A stretch of DNA of 64,000 nt from Methylobacterium fujisawaense (GTDB taxonomy: Bacteria > Pseudomonadota > Alphaproteobacteria > Rhizobiales > Beijerinckiaceae). Shown here piece by piece: positions 33,137-40,880 of this stretch. Under the pieces are notes generated by a model, which had not been told where the DNA came from, ran no database searches, and was given only the letters and a program-made list of their open reading frames with translations. Numbering within the stretch: the stretch's first letter is position 1; each line of letters starts with the position of its first letter. Location of the stretch: contig NZ_JACJIM010000008.1 of assembly GCF_014138435.1 (NCBI RefSeq), forward strand, positions 124,001-188,000, written 5' to 3'. The translations under genes were made by a program, and so were the position numbers.

Positions 33137-34246
33137 ATGGAACGCCGCAGCTTCCTACAGGGCGCCGTGCTCGGCGCGGGCCTCGCGGGCGCCGGCAGCG
33201 CAGGTGCGGCCGTGAACGCCCCCGTGCTCCCGGGCAACCGCCCGCAGGACCCGGCGGACCTGCCCTTCGTCACCGATCCCGGCGAGCGCCGGGGCGAGAT
33301 GCTCTACCGGACCTTCGGGAAGACGTCGGAAAAGATCTCGGCGATCGGCATGGGTGGGTTCCACCTCGGCAAGAAGGCCGTGACCGACGACGAGGCGACG
33401 CGGCTGATCCATGCCGGGATCGACCGCGGCATCACCTTCATGGACAATTGCTGGGACTACAACGAAGGGCGCTCGGAGCTGCGCATGGGCGCGGCCCTCG
33501 CCCAGGGCGGCTATCGCGATAAGGTCTTCCTGATGTCCAAGATGGACGGGCGGACCAAGGAGGAGGCGATCAAGCAGATCGACCAGTCGCTCCTGCGCCT
33601 GCGCACCGACCGGATCGACCTCGTCCAGCACCACGAGATCCTGCGCTTCGACGACCCGGACCGGGTCTTCGCCGAGGGCGGGGCGATGGAAGGCTTCCTG
33701 GAGGCCAAGAAGGCCGGCAAGCTGCGCTACATCGGCTTCACCGGCCACAAGGACCCGCGCATCCACCTGCAGATGCTGGAGGTCGCCGCCGAGCGCGGCT
33801 TCCACTTCGATTCCGTGCAGATGCCCGTCAACGTGATGGACGCGCATTTCCGCTCGTTCAGCCACCTCGTCCTGCCCTATCTCGTGCAGAACGGCATCGC
33901 GCCGCTCGCCATGAAGACTTTTGGCGACGGGGTGATCCTGAAGGCAGACGCGCCGATCAAGCCGATCGAGTACCTGCACTTCTCGCTGAACCTGCCGGTC
34001 TCGGTGGTGATCACCGGCATCCAGAACCAGCGCGACCTCGACCAGGCCTTCGAGGCGGTGAAGACCTTCAAGCCGATGGACAAGGCGGCGGTGGCCGAGC
34101 TGCTGTCGCGGTCGAAGCCCTACGCGCTGGAGGGCAAGTACGAGCTGTTCAAGACGAGCGCGACCTTCGACGGCACGGCCAAGAATGCCGCATGGCTGGG
34201 CGAGGATGTGGCAAGCGTGAAGAAGCTCGCGCCGACGATGGAGTAG
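33137..34246 (+). CDS. Tat-exported aldo/keto reductase
   Basis: A 369-aa protein with a twin-arginine signal (ERRSFLQGAVLGAGLAGAG, cleavage about residue 26-30) and an aldo/keto reductase barrel. Catalytic-type residues are visible in FMDNCWDYNEGRSE (Asp and Tyr) and in HH of VQHHEIL. Periplasmic AKRs that leave by the Tat pathway fold and load their cofactor in the cytosol. The start at 33,137 follows GGAGAC and places the RR motif at the right distance. It is 97 bp behind larB in the same direction and may be on the same transcript; a shared metabolic role with the lar genes is unproven. Confidence 0.83.
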   Translation: MERRSFLQGAVLGAGLAGAGSAGAAVNAPVLPGNRPQDPADLPFVTDPGERRGEMLYRTFGKTSEKISAIGMGGFHLGKKAVTDDEATRLIHAGIDRGITFMDNCWDYNEGRSELRMGAALAQGGYRDKVFLMSKMDGRTKEEAIKQIDQSLLRLRTDRIDLVQHHEILRFDDPDRVFAEGGAMEGFLEAKKAGKLRYIGFTGHKDPRIHLQMLEVAAERGFHFDSVQMPVNVMDAHFRSFSHLVLPYLVQNGIAPLAMKTFGDGVILKADAPIKPIEYLHFSLNLPVSVVITGIQNQRDLDQAFEAVKTFKPMDKAAVAELLSRSKPYALEGKYELFKTSATFDGTAKNAAWLGEDVASVKKLAPTME

Positions 34247-34269
34247 AGCGGGTCGCAGAATGGCGCGCC

Positions 34270-34297
34270 CTCCCTCCCCCGCAGAGGGGGGAGGGAG
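34270..34297. terminator. Strong hairpin between convergent genes
   Basis: An 11-bp C/T-rich to G/A-rich stem (CTCCCTCCCCC at 34,270-34,280 with its complement ending at 34,297) with a 6-nt loop lies directly between the aldo/keto reductase stop and the end of the convergent oxidase subunit gene. Its symmetry and position suggest a bidirectional terminator. Confidence 0.6.
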
Positions 34298-34309
34298 AAG
34301 CGGCCGGCG

Positions 34310-36583
34310 TTACGCCACGTCCTCCAGCCGGATCGGCAGGCTGCGGATGCGGCGGCCGGTGGCGTGGTGGACGGCGTTGGCGATGGCGGCATTCACCCCG
34401 ATGATGCCGAGTTCGCCCAGACCCTTCAGGCCCAGCGCGTCCACCCGGTCGTCGGGATCGGGTACCAGCAGCGCCTCGACCTCCGGCGCGTCGGCCGCCG
34501 TGGGGACGAGGTATTCGGCCAGATCCGGGTTGCGGTAGGCGGCGCCGTCGAGCACCGTCTCTTCGAGCAGCGCCGAGCCGAGGCCCCAGATCATCCCGCC
34601 CGTGAGCTGGCTCCGCGCGGTCAGCGGGTTGAGGATGCGCCCCGCCGCGAACGCGCCGGTGAGCCGGGCCACCCGGATCTCCCCGGTCTCGGCATGGACG
34701 TGGATCTCCGCGAACTGCGCGCCGAAGCCCCAGGACACGGCTTTCCCGCCCCCGCCCAGGCTGAGCCCGATATGGCCCTGCCGCAGGCCCGCGAGCGCCG
34801 TCTCGTGGTCGCCGCCTTCGGGCACGAACGCCGCGACGGTCTCCACGCCCGCCGGTCCGACCGCCTCGGCCAGCGCGATCCCGGCCCCGTCCGGGGCCAC
34901 GAGCCGCCCGTCCGCGAGGCGCAGCCTCCCCGGATCATGGCCGGCGAGGCGGCCGCCCTGCCCGGTCGCGGCCTGCGCGAGGGTCTCGCGAATCTGCCCG
35001 CAGCCCAATGCCAGGGCGTTCATCAGGCTGGTGGTCGTGCTCGATCCGCCCGAGATACCCGCCGCCGGCAGGTCCGTGTCGCCGAGCCGGACCGTCACCC
35101 GCTCAACCGTCACCCCGAGCCCGTCCGCCGCGCCCATCGCGAGCAGCGTGGTGATGCCGTTGCCGATCTCGTGATGCGCGCAGGCCACCTCCGCGGACCC
35201 GTCCGGGCCGAGCCGGACCCGCATCGTCGCGGCGGCGATCTTCACCGGCCGCACCGAGGTGGCGCAGCCGAGACCCACCCGCCAGGGACCGTCGCGCATC
35301 GAACCCGGACGCGGCGCCCGGCGCGACCAGCCGAAGGCCTTGGCGCCCGCATCGAAGCAGGCCATCAGCGGCCGGGTCGAGAACGGTTTTCCCGAGACCG
35401 GATCCACCGCCGTGTCGTTGAGCCGGCGCAACTCGATCGGGTCCATGCCGAGCGCGGCCGCCATCTCGTCGACGGCGCTCTCCAGGGCGAACAGGAACGG
35501 GACCTCCGGGGGCGCCCGCATCGGCCCCGGCGTGTTGCGGTCGACCCGCACGGCCCGCTCCTCGGTCCGGATGTTCGGGCAGGCGTAGAGGCTCGCGGTC
35601 ACCTCCGCGCCCTCCATGACGAAGGGATCGAAGCGCGAGGTCACGGTGTCGGCTTCGTGGGCCAGGGCGGTGAAGCGGCCCGTCCGGTCGGCGCCGAGCC
35701 GGATGCGGTGGCGGGATTCCGGCCGGTAATTGGCGATGGTGAAGCATTGCCGCCGGCTCGGGACCAGGGAAACCGGCCGGCCGAGGCGCTTGGCTGCCAG
35801 GGCGACGAGCGCCGTGTGCTGCGACAGCGCGAATTTCGAGCCGAAATGGCCGCCGATCAGGCCTGCCACCACCCGCACCTGCGCGGGATCGAGGCCCAGT
35901 TGCGCGGCGAGTCCGTGCTGGACCGCGCCGACGTAGCGGGTCGGCTCGTGCACCGTCAGTCTGTCGCCGTCCCAGGCGGCCCGGGTGGTGAACAGCTCGA
36001 TCGGGTTGTGGTGCTGGACCGGGGTCTCGTAGCGCGCCTCGATCCGGACGGCCGCCGTATGCAGGGCGGCTTCGGCATCACCGCGGGCGATGTCCTCGTG
36101 ATGGGGCTTCAGGTCGGCCAGCCGCACGGTCTCGGCGCCGGGCGCATCGAAGCCGCCGGCGGCGGGCTCGGCCGCGTAGGCGACCCGGACCGCGCCCGCC
36201 GCCGCCGCGGCCGCTTCCTGCGTCTCCGCCACGACCAGCGCCACGATCTGGCCGGCATAGGCGATCGCCTCGGAGTCGAGAGGGCGGTGCGAGCTGTTGG
36301 CGAAGCCGCCGGCCATCAGGTGCTTCACCGGCGCCACCGCGCCCGCGAAATCCCGGTGGGTGAAGATCCCCAGGAGTCCCGGCACCCGCCCGGCGGCTTC
36401 GAGGTCGAAGCCGGTGATGCGGCCCCGGGCGATGGTGCTGGTCACCAGGGCGGCGTGGGCCGTGGCGGTCTCCGGGCCGACGCGGTCGGAGCTGTAGAGG
36501 GCCCGGCCCGTGACCTTGTCGGGACCCTCGACCCGGGTATGGGCCCGTCCGAGATGACCCTCGTCCAGCGCGCGTGCGTCCAT
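34310..36583 (-). CDS. Molybdopterin-binding subunit of a xanthine oxidase-family enzyme (PaoC/YagR-like)
   Basis: A 757-aa large subunit of the xanthine dehydrogenase/aldehyde oxidase family. It begins with the family start region (VEGPDKVTGRALYSSD), has the cofactor-contacting segments ISGGSSTTTSLM and WGFGAQFAEIHV, and ends with KGLGELG, whose Glu is the base expected for substrate hydroxylation. Length and sequence resemble PaoC of the periplasmic aldehyde oxidase. The 2Fe-2S and FAD subunits that normally sit upstream in an operon are missing: only 238 bp and a PepSY gene lie upstream. Either the partners are elsewhere or this is an orphan copy. No signal peptide is present, as expected for a subunit exported with a partner or kept cytosolic. 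Confidence 0.85.
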   Translation of the reverse strand: MDARALDEGHLGRAHTRVEGPDKVTGRALYSSDRVGPETATAHAALVTSTIARGRITGFDLEAAGRVPGLLGIFTHRDFAGAVAPVKHLMAGGFANSSHRPLDSEAIAYAGQIVALVVAETQEAAAAAAGAVRVAYAAEPAAGGFDAPGAETVRLADLKPHHEDIARGDAEAALHTAAVRIEARYETPVQHHNPIELFTTRAAWDGDRLTVHEPTRYVGAVQHGLAAQLGLDPAQVRVVAGLIGGHFGSKFALSQHTALVALAAKRLGRPVSLVPSRRQCFTIANYRPESRHRIRLGADRTGRFTALAHEADTVTSRFDPFVMEGAEVTASLYACPNIRTEERAVRVDRNTPGPMRAPPEVPFLFALESAVDEMAAALGMDPIELRRLNDTAVDPVSGKPFSTRPLMACFDAGAKAFGWSRRAPRPGSMRDGPWRVGLGCATSVRPVKIAAATMRVRLGPDGSAEVACAHHEIGNGITTLLAMGAADGLGVTVERVTVRLGDTDLPAAGISGGSSTTTSLMNALALGCGQIRETLAQAATGQGGRLAGHDPGRLRLADGRLVAPDGAGIALAEAVGPAGVETVAAFVPEGGDHETALAGLRQGHIGLSLGGGGKAVSWGFGAQFAEIHVHAETGEIRVARLTGAFAAGRILNPLTARSQLTGGMIWGLGSALLEETVLDGAAYRNPDLAEYLVPTAADAPEVEALLVPDPDDRVDALGLKGLGELGIIGVNAAIANAVHHATGRRIRSLPIRLEDVA

Positions 36584-36787
36584 CCTGCCCTTCCCGTCCG
36601 CGGCCGCTCCGGCCGCCGCTTACGAAGGGAATGGACGAGACGGTGGTTCGGGTCCGCTCGCCGCGGGGCGACAGGTTGCAGCGGCCGCTCCGGCCGAGCC
36701 GTCCTCGCGCGTGAAGCGCTTCGGGGCAGCGCGGCCTGGATCGGCCGGGCGTCCCCCGGATTGCGCGCGCCCCGCGCGAGGACGGGG

Positions 36788-36816
36788 CGGGCTGCGGCGG
36801 CCTGCGCCGCAGCCCG
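36788..36816 (-). terminator. Terminator-like hairpin behind the PepSY gene
   Basis: CGGGCTGCGGC (36,788-36,798) pairs perfectly with GCCGCAGCCCG (36,806-36,816), an 11-bp stem with a 7-nt loop, starting 6 bp behind the PepSY stop on the minus strand. Confidence 0.55.
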
Positions 36817-36821
36817 GCGCC

Positions 36822-37391
36822 TCAGTTCAGGACCTTGCCGTCCGGCCCGACCTTGATCTCCTGCTCCTTGTCGGCGCCGGCGACCTTGATCTCGTACTGG
36901 ACCGCGGAACCGTCCTTCTCGACCTCGGCCTCGTAGGCCTTGCCGCCGCCGGCCTTCTGCTCGGCGATGGCCAGCGCGTCCTTCAGCGAGGTCTTGGCGT
37001 TCTGGAAGTCGGAGGCCTTCAGCCGGGTGAAGTAGCGCTCGATCGGCTGGTTCTCGGTCTTGTAAAGGGCGCCGGTATCGGCGTTGATGCCGTATTCGAC
37101 CAGCTTGCCGCTCGGGTAGACGACCTTGATCGCGTAGTGGGCCGGATCCTTGCTGTCGGCCTTCTCGAAGTCGGCGTCGATGGCGCGGCCGCCTTTCTCG
37201 TCGCCCTGCGCCTCGGCGGTGGCGAGCGCCTGGGCGAGGCCGACCTTGGCGACCTTGGCGACCTGCCACTCCTTCAGGTTGCTGTCGGCCTTGGTGGCGG
37301 GTTCGGCGGGGGTCGCGGTGGGGGTCTGGGCCACGGCGAAGCTGGCGGAGAGGGCGAGCAGGCCGGCGGCGGCGGTGAGGCGGGTGATCAT
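36822..37391 (-). CDS. Secreted PepSY-domain protein
   Basis: A 189-aa protein with a clear Sec signal peptide (ITRLTAAAGLLALSASFAVAQ, cleaved after AVA). The mature part holds two PepSY-like units, each a helix with alternating Ala/Lys (SLKDALAIAEQKAGG) followed by a strand pair (YEIKVAGADKEQEIKV, ending in VGPDGKVL). PepSY domains are thought to modulate proteases or bind ions in the periplasm; no precise role is known. I placed the start at the ATG at 37,391, which gives a normal signal peptide and has AAAGGGA upstream; a GTG at 37,421 would add ten residues. Confidence 0.82.
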   Translation of the reverse strand: MITRLTAAAGLLALSASFAVAQTPTATPAEPATKADSNLKEWQVAKVAKVGLAQALATAEAQGDEKGGRAIDADFEKADSKDPAHYAIKVVYPSGKLVEYGINADTGALYKTENQPIERYFTRLKASDFQNAKTSLKDALAIAEQKAGGGKAYEAEVEKDGSAVQYEIKVAGADKEQEIKVGPDGKVLN

Positions 37392-37601
37392 GGCGGGTAG
37401 TCCCTTTGCGGGCTCGTTCACGGGAGCGTGAAACGTCGGGTCCGGAAATCCGGTTGCCCGCGCCCGGAAAAAATTCTGCCGCCGTCGCCCCGGAGCGCGG
37501 CCGGGCGCCCCGCGAGACGGGCGGCCGGGGCCCCTGTATGAGACGCTGACGATCCGGCGTGCCCCTCGGCGACGGCGGAGCCCTCACGGATGGAGCAGGC
37601 C

Positions 37602-37850
37602 ATGACCGCGCACGAGCCCGAGCCGCTGGACGATTTCACGCGCCTGCACGCCAAGCTGTCCGCCCTGGAGATCGTGCTCGGCGTCCTGATCGGGCGGCTC
37701 TCCGAGGAGAACCCGGAGATCCGCGAGGACGTGAAGCGCGACGTGGCGGCGATCCTGTCGGATATGCCGATCGACGGTCCGAGCGAGGAGATGATCGCCG
37801 CCGAGGTCCGCCGGGCCGCCGCGGTTTTGACCAGCGTGTCGATCGGCTGA
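37602..37850 (+). CDS. Small hypothetical protein, 82 aa
   Basis: A short acidic helical protein with no signal peptide. GGAGCAGG precedes the ATG at 37,602 by a good distance; the ATG at 37,590 (86 aa) is an alternative start. The middle (LSALEIVLGVLIGRL) is an amphipathic or weakly hydrophobic helix. I do not recognise the family. The gene ends four bases before the convergent SDR gene. Confidence 0.6.
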   Translation: MTAHEPEPLDDFTRLHAKLSALEIVLGVLIGRLSEENPEIREDVKRDVAAILSDMPIDGPSEEMIAAEVRRAAAVLTSVSIG

Positions 37851-37854
37851 GCCG

Positions 37855-38631
37855 TCAGCGCGGCGGCATCCGCAGCGCCCCGTCGAGGCGGATCGTCTCG
37901 CCGTTCAGCATCGGGTTCTCGCAGATGTGGCGGACGAGGTCCGCGTATTCCGACGGGCGGCCGAGGCGCGGCGGGAAGGGCACGCTCTGGCCGAGGGTGT
38001 CCTGCACGTCCTGGGGCAGCCCCGCCATCATCGGGGTCTCGAAGATGCCCGGCGCGATGGTCACCACCCGGATGCCGTGCCGGGCGAGTTCCCGGGCGAG
38101 GGGCAGCGTCATGGCGACCACGCCGCCCTTCGAGGCCGCGTAGGCGGCCTGCCCGATCTGGCCGTCGAAGGCCGCGATCGAGGCGGTGTTGACGATCACG
38201 CCCCGGGCGCCCGCCGCGTCCGGCGCCTCCCGGGCGATGGCGTCGGCCGCCAGCCGGATCATGTTGAAGGTGCCGACGAGGTTGACCGAGACCGCCCGCG
38301 CGAAGGTCTCGAGCCGGTGCGGCCCGTCGCGGCCGACCACCTTCTCCCCCGGCGCGATGCCGGCGCAGTTCACGAGCCCGTGGAGGTGCCCGAAGGCGTC
38401 CAGCGCCGTCCGGACCGCCGCCGCGCCATCGGCCTCGCGGGTGACGTCCGTCTCGACGAAGCGCGCCTGCGTCCCGAGATCCGCCGCCACCCGGGCGCCG
38501 GCCTCCCGGGCGATGTCGGCCACGACCACCCGGGCCCCCGCCGCCGCGAGGCCCCGCGCCGTCGCCTCCCCGAGGCCGGAGCCCGCGCCCGTGACGATGA
38601 AGACCCGATCCCTGATCATCTCGCTGGCCAT
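37855..38631 (-). CDS. SDR-family 3-hydroxyacyl-CoA dehydrogenase-like oxidoreductase
   Basis: A 258-aa short-chain dehydrogenase. The nucleotide site is VTGAGSGLG (13-21), followed by the catalytic residues S151, Y164 and K168 (YAASK). The segment with APGIFETPMM and the closing NPMLNGETIRLDGALRM are typical of the HSD17B10-like group that oxidises 3-hydroxyacyl-CoA or 2-methyl-3-hydroxybutyryl-CoA with NAD. It has no partner genes nearby; a divergent promoter region with a dyad lies upstream (38,753). The substrate is inferred only from family resemblance. Confidence 0.87.
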   Translation of the reverse strand: MASEMIRDRVFIVTGAGSGLGEATARGLAAAGARVVVADIAREAGARVAADLGTQARFVETDVTREADGAAAVRTALDAFGHLHGLVNCAGIAPGEKVVGRDGPHRLETFARAVSVNLVGTFNMIRLAADAIAREAPDAAGARGVIVNTASIAAFDGQIGQAAYAASKGGVVAMTLPLARELARHGIRVVTIAPGIFETPMMAGLPQDVQDTLGQSVPFPPRLGRPSEYADLVRHICENPMLNGETIRLDGALRMPPR

Positions 38632-38752
38632 CCTGGCCCCCCGACGGTTCCGGGCGACCGACGGCGCCCCGCGGCAACCGACCTAGCGCGGCGCCGCAGC
38701 GGCCGGAAGTCGTCCCCGTTCGGATCCGGGACCGATCCGTTCCGCTGGGCGA

Positions 38753-38781
38753 TTGACGTGTGAAATTTTCCCACATAGAAG
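38753..38781 (+). promoter_or_regulatory. Candidate sigma-70 promoter with operator-like dyad in the spacer
   Basis: TTGACG (38,753-38,758) and TAGAAG (38,776-38,781) are separated by exactly 17 bp. The spacer, TGTGAAATTTTCCCACA, is itself an imperfect palindrome with TGTG/CACA ends and stands out as AT-rich. A repressor bound here would block the promoter directly. It lies in the 367-bp gap between the divergent SDR and SGNH genes, 218 bp upstream of the SGNH start. The rest of the gap shows nothing I can name. Confidence 0.45.
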
Positions 38782-38998
38782 ATGCGAAGACGATCTGCGG
38801 TCGCGGATCGGATGTCCCCGTGTTTCCCGCGCTTCGGTGCCCGGTCGCCAAGTCATGCCGTGTCCATGTCAGGGAACGGCCAAGTCATGGTGCGGCCGAG
38901 TCGTGCGGTCGCGACGGTTCTGTCGCGGACCGCACCCGTCATTCTCCGGTCCCGGCCATCCGGGAGCGGCCGAGCCCTCACGCCTGATCAGGACAGTC

Positions 38999-39775
38999 AT
39001 GGACGTCCCCTGGATCGAGACCGCCGCCCGGCACTGGCGGCATGGGCGGATCGTCGGGCGCCGGTTCGCCGACCGGCGTCCCGGCATCCGCGCGGCCCTG
39101 CGGGCGGCCGCGCCGGACAGCGTGCTGCTGGCCGGCAACTCCCACGCGGAGTTCGTCGGAACGCCGGATCTCGGCGGCCGGGCCTGCATCAACATCGCCG
39201 TCGGCGGCAGCACCGCGGCCGATTGCGGCCGCCATCTCGCGGAGCTGCGCGTGCCGACCCGCTGCGCGGCCGCGGTGCTGATCATCGGCACCAACGACCT
39301 CCAGCGCTGGCGGCATCCCGAGCGGGCCCGCGTGGTCGATCGGTTCGAGGCCGATGTCCGGCGCATCCTGCGCAGTCTGGATGCGTGGTCGGCACAGGTG
39401 TTCGTCGCCGCCGTACCGCCGGTGGGAATCGGGGCGACCGGCCGGGATCCCGCCGCCGTCGCGGTCTTTTCGGACCGCTTGGCGAGGCTGTGTGCCGAGG
39501 GGGGCCGCACCTTCTTCGACCCGTTCGCGGCGTGGCGCGCCGGCACCGGGGGGCTCGCCGGCCCCGGTCTCCACCGGGACGGCGTGCATCTGGCCGATTA
39601 CGCGCCCCTGGCCGCGGCGCTCTCCCGCGCGGTGGCGGGCATGGTCCCTCCGGCCGGGCGGCCGCTCCGCCCGGACGTGCCCTGTCCCGGGCCCCGCCCG
39701 GCGCCCGCCGCGACCGCGCCTGCCGCGACGGCGCCCCTGCGGGTCCTGCGCGCGGCCTGGGTCGGCCGGCCGTGA
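38999..39775 (+). CDS. SGNH/GDSL-type hydrolase
   Basis: A 258-aa SGNH hydrolase. Block I is present as AGNSHAEF with the nucleophile S48 (GNSH instead of GDS), block II has the Gly in VGGST, block III is GTND (N99) and block V is DGVHLADY, giving the Asp-x-x-His pair. There is no signal peptide, so it should act in the cytosol on an ester or thioester. The C-terminus is Pro/Ala-rich. The start at 38,999 gives a normal SGNH N-terminus; the frame opens earlier without coding character. It overlaps the next small gene (GTGA). Confidence 0.8.
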   Translation: MDVPWIETAARHWRHGRIVGRRFADRRPGIRAALRAAAPDSVLLAGNSHAEFVGTPDLGGRACINIAVGGSTAADCGRHLAELRVPTRCAAAVLIIGTNDLQRWRHPERARVVDRFEADVRRILRSLDAWSAQVFVAAVPPVGIGATGRDPAAVAVFSDRLARLCAEGGRTFFDPFAAWRAGTGGLAGPGLHRDGVHLADYAPLAAALSRAVAGMVPPAGRPLRPDVPCPGPRPAPAATAPAATAPLRVLRAAWVGRP

Positions 39776-40089
39776 GGATCCGCGCGCTCCGGGTCGCGGC
39801 CATGCGCCCGCCCTCGCGCGGCGACAGGCCGTCCCTGCCGCGCCGGGTCTGGCCCGCCGACGCGGCGGCTTGGCGCGACGAGAACGGCGTCCGGCATCCC
39901 CGGGCGGCGCGGCGCACCCTCGCGGCGCTGGCGGCCCTCGAGTCCCGCGGACGGTACGACGCCTGGGCGGAGGGCGAGGGCAAGGTCGTCGCCGGGCCGG
40001 TCAGCGCGCTGGTCCTGGCCGATGCGGAGGCGGAGATCGGGTTCGTCTTCAGCCTCACGCCCGACGCGTATGGCGCGGAGCCGTTCTGA
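39772..40089 (+). CDS. Small hypothetical protein, 105 aa
   Basis: The GTG at 39,772 overlaps the SGNH stop, which supports coupling; an ATG at 39,802 would shorten the protein by ten residues. It has no signal peptide, membrane segment or known motif. Sequence features are a basic N-terminus and an acidic C-terminus. The gene ends 12 bp before the convergent GNAT gene. Confidence 0.5.
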   Translation: MRIRALRVAAMRPPSRGDRPSLPRRVWPADAAAWRDENGVRHPRAARRTLAALAALESRGRYDAWAEGEGKVVAGPVSALVLADAEAEIGFVFSLTPDAYGAEPF

Positions 40090-40100
40090 ACGGATCCCCA

Positions 40101-40880
40101 TCAAGGCGGGCTCGTGCACAGCAGGGTGGGCGCGCAGACCGTCCGGAAGCCCGCCCGGACGTAGAGCGCCTCGACCGCGCCGCCGGCCGGGCATTGCAGG
40201 AAGACCTGTATGGCCCCGCGGGCCCGCGCCTCGCGCAGGGCCGCGACGGTCACGGCGGTGCCCAGGCCGCGACGCTGCCGGTCGGCCCGCGTGCTGACAT
40301 TGTACAGCCCCGCCCTGTCGCCGCGCAGGTAAAGGCTCGCGCAGGCCGCCGGACCGGTGGCGTCGCGCAGGACGAGGTGCAGCGGCGCGAGTCCGGTCCT
40401 GCTCCGGGCCGCGCGCAGGGCCGGGATATAGAAGCGGCGCAGATGCGTCCGCACGCCCGGGTCGTCGGACAGGTGAGCGAAGACCCGCTCGAAATCCGGC
40501 CCCGGTGCGGGTGCGGCCTGCACGGTGATCGCGCCACCCGCCGCGGACGACGACGGCCGCGGCCACGCCACCATCCAGCTCGCCGGGTAGAGCGCCGCCG
40601 GCTCGAACAGATCGCGCAGCAGCGCCACCTCTGCGTCGTCCCGGGCCAGGAAGGCCGGTGCCCGGGCACGCCCGAGGGCCGCGGCCCCCGCCCAGGCGAA
40701 TTGGTCGGGCCGATGCACCCCGAAGGCGAAGTTCAGGGTCGGGTCCGGAATGCTCCGCGACCAGACGTAACCCGCCCCCCCGGGGCCGTGCTCGACGCCG
40801 TCGATCAGGGAGCCGGTGAGCGCGGCCACATGGGCGTCGCGCAGGGCCTCGAAGGTCAGATCGGGATCCCGCGGAGTCAT
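40101..40880 (-). CDS. GNAT-family acetyltransferase of the siderophore locus
   Basis: A 259-aa protein. The C-terminal half is a GNAT fold: STRADQRRRGLGTAV is the acetyl-CoA-binding motif A (R/Q-x-x-G-x-G/A), followed by ALYVRAGFRTV. The N-terminal half is less conserved and may also be GNAT-like. It overlaps the NRPS stop (ATGA) and so is the second gene of the minus-strand siderophore transcript. It may acylate a hydroxylated amine or protect the product, but the substrate is not visible. The frame is open far upstream only as an NRPS shadow. Confidence 0.75.
   Translation of the reverse strand: MTPRDPDLTFEALRDAHVAALTGSLIDGVEHGPGGAGYVWSRSIPDPTLNFAFGVHRPDQFAWAGAAALGRARAPAFLARDDAEVALLRDLFEPAALYPASWMVAWPRPSSSAAGGAITVQAAPAPGPDFERVFAHLSDDPGVRTHLRRFYIPALRAARSRTGLAPLHLVLRDATGPAACASLYLRGDRAGLYNVSTRADRQRRGLGTAVTVAALREARARGAIQVFLQCPAGGAVEALYVRAGFRTVCAPTLLCTSPP

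Noticed and set aside
33137..34246. Gene behind larB as lactate racemase LarA
   Set aside because: The sequence is an aldo/keto reductase with a Tat signal; no LarA motifs are present.
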